From positions 15,354,802 to 15,418,801 of the forward strand of contig NC_045148.1 of the NCBI RefSeq assembly GCF_008831285.2: a stretch of 64,000 nt of DNA, given 5' to 3'. The position numbers and the translations under genes are program-made. Below the pieces are notes generated by a model, which was not told the origin of the DNA, ran no database searches, and was given only the letters and a program-made list of their open reading frames with translations. Positions 60,083-64,000 of this stretch are shown here, in pieces. The first letter of the stretch is position 1, and every line of letters starts with the position of its first letter. Source of the stretch: Nymphaea colorata (taxonomy: Eukaryota; Streptophyta; Magnoliopsida; Nymphaeales; Nymphaeaceae).

Positions 60083-61754
60083 AACCTGCTCCAATTTTTT
60101 AAACAAATTTATAAAACACTCACAAAGTACTTGTGCTTCTAAACTATGTGGATTGAAGAGGTCATCATCTTCTATCTTGTGCACAATTAAACTCTTTCAT
60201 AGGAAAATGCATCTTCGATCCATGAGCAACACGCTGTCATTTTTTATTAGTAAGGTGCCCAGGTCTCCGCAAATTTGAAGACTATGAACCCCAGAAATCG
60301 GACATGCCAAGTTATTCTGATCCGTTCATCATCTCCAGTACCTTTCGAGGAAATTTCACTGAGCAAGATAAGCCATTTCCGCGGGTTGATTGATCCCTTC
60401 GAAATTTAGTGCAGATGAGAGCTGAGAGACAACAAAGAAGAAGCAAATGGTGAATTTGCAGGTTTTGATACCATGTGAATTTGTATGAACGTTGGTGCAT
60501 TCCGTTGAGAGAGCAACAACGAACAGAACGTAAGAAAGCAGCAGATCAAACAGTGGTATATTATAATGTCTAGAGATTATGAAACAACAATAAAATTGGT
60601 CGAACAAGATAAAGAATGAACCTGCCGACTGTTATACACGCTATACATGGAAAGTCGCCTAGCTCATTAAGCGCCTGTCAAGTGTAAAATTGGAGCCAAG
60701 ATTTTGCAGTGGGTGGGTAGAAGGTTCATGCAAGGCGTATTGCTTGAAAAAATTAGCAGCATTCTCTCTTTACAGCAACCCAGAAAGCGCGGTTTTGTGG
60801 CGTCTACAGCAAAATCTGTCGCTTACTAGAACTGTTCAGATTTATTGAGGCCAGCCTTTTGCTTCTTATCTGATCTTTATCAGGGATTAACATATTAGCT
60901 GCACCGTTAAATTAAATGGTGCTTTCGGAAAAGAAATCGAAACTTCAAGTGGCACTTACCCCAATTAAACCCCTTGATAGAAAAGCGTAGAAGTTTATGG
61001 CAAGTCGCAGTATAATTATTTGCAGTACAGGGAAATATGTCGGCATGATAGCATGTGCGATGGTAATGATATTTCATGCTCAAAAGCACAGATATTGTCA
61101 AGCGATGCCTAAACTGACCATTAAGAAATCTCAATAAACACGAATTCGAACACCACGAGAAGTAGCAAAACTTAAACTCTTAAGTCCATTAGGTAAGCTT
61201 AACATACTTCTTTAAAACAAGATTTAACTTTATTTATTTTCAAAACATTTCAACCACCAGTTTATGGCCACTGTGATATAATATATATAAAAATTTACTG
61301 ATTATCAAATAACATGTGCCTGGGCCCAGAAGAGCGACTATAAATTTATAAACTCTATGCTCTCTCTCTCCACTTGTTTCCCCCGCTCTCAAATGGGTAT
61401 ACAGGAGCACATGCATGAAATCGCGCACGCACAAATTCACACGGCTAGCCAGTCAACGGTCCAAAGGCCCATTTGCACCAACGCCAGAACCTCGGGATGT
61501 GATGGATATGATAAGGGAAATTTGTCGCAGAAAGCACCAAGGTAAGGACCTTTTTGTCAAAAGGAAAAACTGATCATTCTCATTGACAGAACAGAAATGG
61601 TTGCACAGAACGACCCACACGGCAATAGGACACAAGACTCGCGCTTTCACTGAAACCAAAACAGTCAGTCCCATCAGAAAGATTCTATGCTTATCATAAG
61701 CCAAAATTTGAATAATTTCCACTCTATGGTTACAAAATTCACTGGCTGTCGACA
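60083..61754. other. Intergenic region and 3' UTR of CCT6
   Basis: Apart from the LTR-like piece nothing is recognisable. The CCT6 3' UTR should extend left from 61754 on the minus strand. Confidence 0.4.
60474..60638 (-). mobile_element. Possible short LTR with PBS-like site
   Basis: 165 bp starting TG and ending CA. On the minus strand it is directly followed by TGGTATCAAAACCTGC (60458-60473), close to the tRNA-Met PBS form seen in the copia element. No second LTR or target duplication was found, so this would be a remnant of a copia or TRIM-type element. A chance match is possible. Confidence 0.35.
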
Positions 61755-63941
61755 CTAGCTGGGTTTCCTCATATTGCGACCAGCTCGAATGACCTCATCA
61801 ACAAGAAGCAACTGAGAAGCAATAACAGGCCTGTCGAAAAAAATTGCAACCATCAAAATTTTGATATAAATCATGAATGACGAAGTAAATACCTTGAAGC
61901 TTCAGGAAAAACTCTTTAACTGGAATTAGAATTTCATACCCAGAATTAACGATCTGCCGTTTCACCGAATAATTGTCAAAGATGCCCTCAATTTGTGGGT
62001 CGATGGGCTCCCCGGTGTGATGGTTTAAACCCACAACATTGCCCTGATCATGCTCAGCCTGCAATACCAAAGAAACAAGCACTCAGCAGTAGAGCAGATT
62101 GAGGATGACAAAACATTGTTCGCCCAAGATAATGTGTAACCCTTTTTCTTTTAAATGACTAATATCTCAATAACATAAACCTGAAGGCCAATTAGAACAT
62201 CCTGCGTGTCAAGTCCAGAATTTTCAGCCAAAGTTTTAGGAATAACTAATAGCGCATCCGCGAAGGCTTCAACTCCAAGCTGGGCACGCTGCAAATACAT
62301 AAGCCAAAGCAAAAGAACGGATCAAAAAAATTTGATTTTCTCTTATGACAAAATATGTGGAGGCATTTTATTGTGATTTCTCCAAACTATTACCCCTTGC
62401 ACAGTCTTTTTAATGGTGTTAACCAGGTATTGTCTAGCTGCAACCTCAAACGCCCCAGCACCCTGCATTATAGAACAGAGCATGTGTTATCATAAGGAAC
62501 AAGCCCAAGTTCTGAAGCAGTAAGCAGAAAAAGCTCATGCATGCAGGTTTTACATCCATCCACTTGAATTATGGCATCGGTCAATCAGACAGGAAAGGCT
62601 GTTAACTGGAAACTTTTAAACTTCAGTTTGTTTTTGTTATATCACTAAAATTTAGCACTTCCCAATGTGGTCGCTATCATAAATCAATACCAAACTTTGT
62701 ATTTTCTGTACAACCTAAACCAGTTACCAGTTGGCTAACTTTTAGAATAATGGAAACATATAACTAGGAAACACAGAAATATGATGCAACATAAAGCCAA
62801 AAAACTTGCATCATATTACTAACCAAATATTGGACACAAGAAAACAAGCAGTATCTGATGTGAAAACTGAATATCAGGCCTCCGCTATAAAGAAGTAGAT
62901 GACTGAAGTACTATTATCTTGCTTTCCTAGTCAAAATGACATGCGTAAGAGAATGACAAGCCTAATCAGCTGCTGTGCTGAAATCAACTCAAATTTTAAC
63001 GTGCACTCTCATCTTCACCTGGCTCCAAGTTGTGTGCATATATACAGAAGATGAATCAAATTAAGACTAGATAACGGTGACAACAAATTGCCTAACCAAT
63101 CAGTTTTTTTATTGCAACTGCTGTGAGTGCTACATTCACCATCTTAAATTAGAAAAGATAAGCAAAACCATCATCTGACTCACAGATGATCACTTAAAAT
63201 TATAAACTGCACAGGCACTTGATACGGTCGAAATCATGCAACAGCTTTATTTCAAAGTCTATGTTGCATGGAAACTGCAAAAGTGCTGGTAAGAGACATT
63301 TTATGCAGTAAAGAGTAAAAGAAGACATTTGAACACAGCCATATATGAGACTAGTTACTCCTTGTCAAAGGCATTAAATATAAATATGTCAAGCATGTCA
63401 GTGTGTAGAAGTTTAGGACGTGGAGATTTCGTGCTTACTTCACCCTTAGTACTTTCTCTTAACAGCTTCTACAAGCAAATCAGAAAAGGCAACCAATAAA
63501 AAATGCAACATAAGTGGGCAGGTACCACCGTACCAGTACAACTGCTTCATCCTCAATTGTATTTTTGACAGCCCTCAAACCGTCACGAACAGCATCCTTT
63601 ATCTGAGCAATGGTATGATCATTTGGACCTTTAACCATAACAAAAATATGTGTCATAACACTAGCATCTTACATCATTCAAAAGCAAAATAGACAGGTAC
63701 TATAAGTTTATTTTCAGAAAGAACTCTGGCTAGCACCTTTTATTAATATGGTACATGAATTAGGGTTCTTCACATTCTCAACAAATGTATATTTCTCCTC
63801 TCCAAGAACGTGCTCATAAACAAGTCCAGCCCATCCAAGACATTCTGGAGTCAAGTCATTAACGGAATTCACTGCCTCTCCTCCACAAGCTAGGACAAGC
63901 CGCTCCATGTTTCTCCGTTTTGCCCTTCGCAAAGCAATGAT
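61755..63941 (-). CDS. CCT6: Chaperonin CCT subunit zeta (TCP-1 zeta), 3' part
   Basis: A subunit of the cytosolic group II chaperonin that folds actin, tubulin and other proteins with ATP. Six exons are readable on the minus strand: 63941-63737, 63628-63534, 62462-62394, 62288-62181, 62058-61940 and 61830-61755 (stop 61755-61757). All joins keep frame. Seen: [42 protein letters not shown], the [17 protein letters not shown] segment, [43 protein letters not shown] and the C-terminus [15 protein letters not shown]. These are near-invariant in plant CCT6. The equatorial and apical N-terminal part lies right of the window. No defects seen. Confidence 0.96.
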
Positions 63942-64000
63942 CTGAAATAACAACATTTAGCTAGTAACGCCTTCAGCAGCAATTAGAAAAACATACAGCC
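63942..64000 (-). other. CCT6: CCT6 intron reaching the window edge
   Basis: The acceptor for the exon starting at 63941 is present (cag on the minus strand, with a pyrimidine-rich approach). The upstream exons are outside the window. Confidence 0.7.

Overview
The window is nuclear DNA of a flowering plant. Genes are split by GT-AG introns. They include a P-class pentatricopeptide repeat (PPR) gene, a plant-type PP2C phosphatase, LRK10L-type receptor kinase copies and a Ty1/copia retrotransposon. Intergenic DNA is AT-rich, with long (TA)n tracts and MITE-like elements. The lineage cannot be fixed from the sequence alone.

Layout: 1-80 is a perfect fold-back cut by the window edge. 681-2507 (+) is the 3' part of a mitochondrial-carrier-family NAD+ transporter (NDT2-like). 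4954-7350 (+) is an intronless PPR gene resembling Arabidopsis PPR40. 10626-16377 (-) is a five-exon ABHD17-type alpha/beta hydrolase with a 4.4 kb first intron. 16.9-29.9 kb is gene-poor and holds repeats. 30981-34726 (+) is a complete eight-exon PP2C (PP2C12-like, 444 aa). 37174-42987 is an old copia element inserted in minus orientation, with LTRs, a PBS and a 5-bp target duplication. 43-51.5 kb is AT-rich repeat DNA.

From 51.5 to 60.1 kb the DNA is rearranged. A receptor-kinase gene has been copied into a 1.2 kb-arm inverted repeat that truncates both copies. A degenerate ~400-bp tandem repeat array follows, and then a 2.8 kb partial copy of the PP2C 3' end and its downstream flank. That PP2C copy is a mosaic: about 2-5% diverged at its edges, but with only two differences seen over about 1.66 kb in the middle. 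This is the most interesting signal in the window.

61755-63941 (-) is the 3' part of the cytosolic chaperonin subunit CCT6 (TCP-1 zeta), continuing beyond the right edge. The intact genes are unrelated housekeeping or signalling genes with separate promoters; nothing suggests an operon or biosynthetic cluster. Exon boundaries were placed by eye from reading frame, GT-AG sites and protein family conservation.
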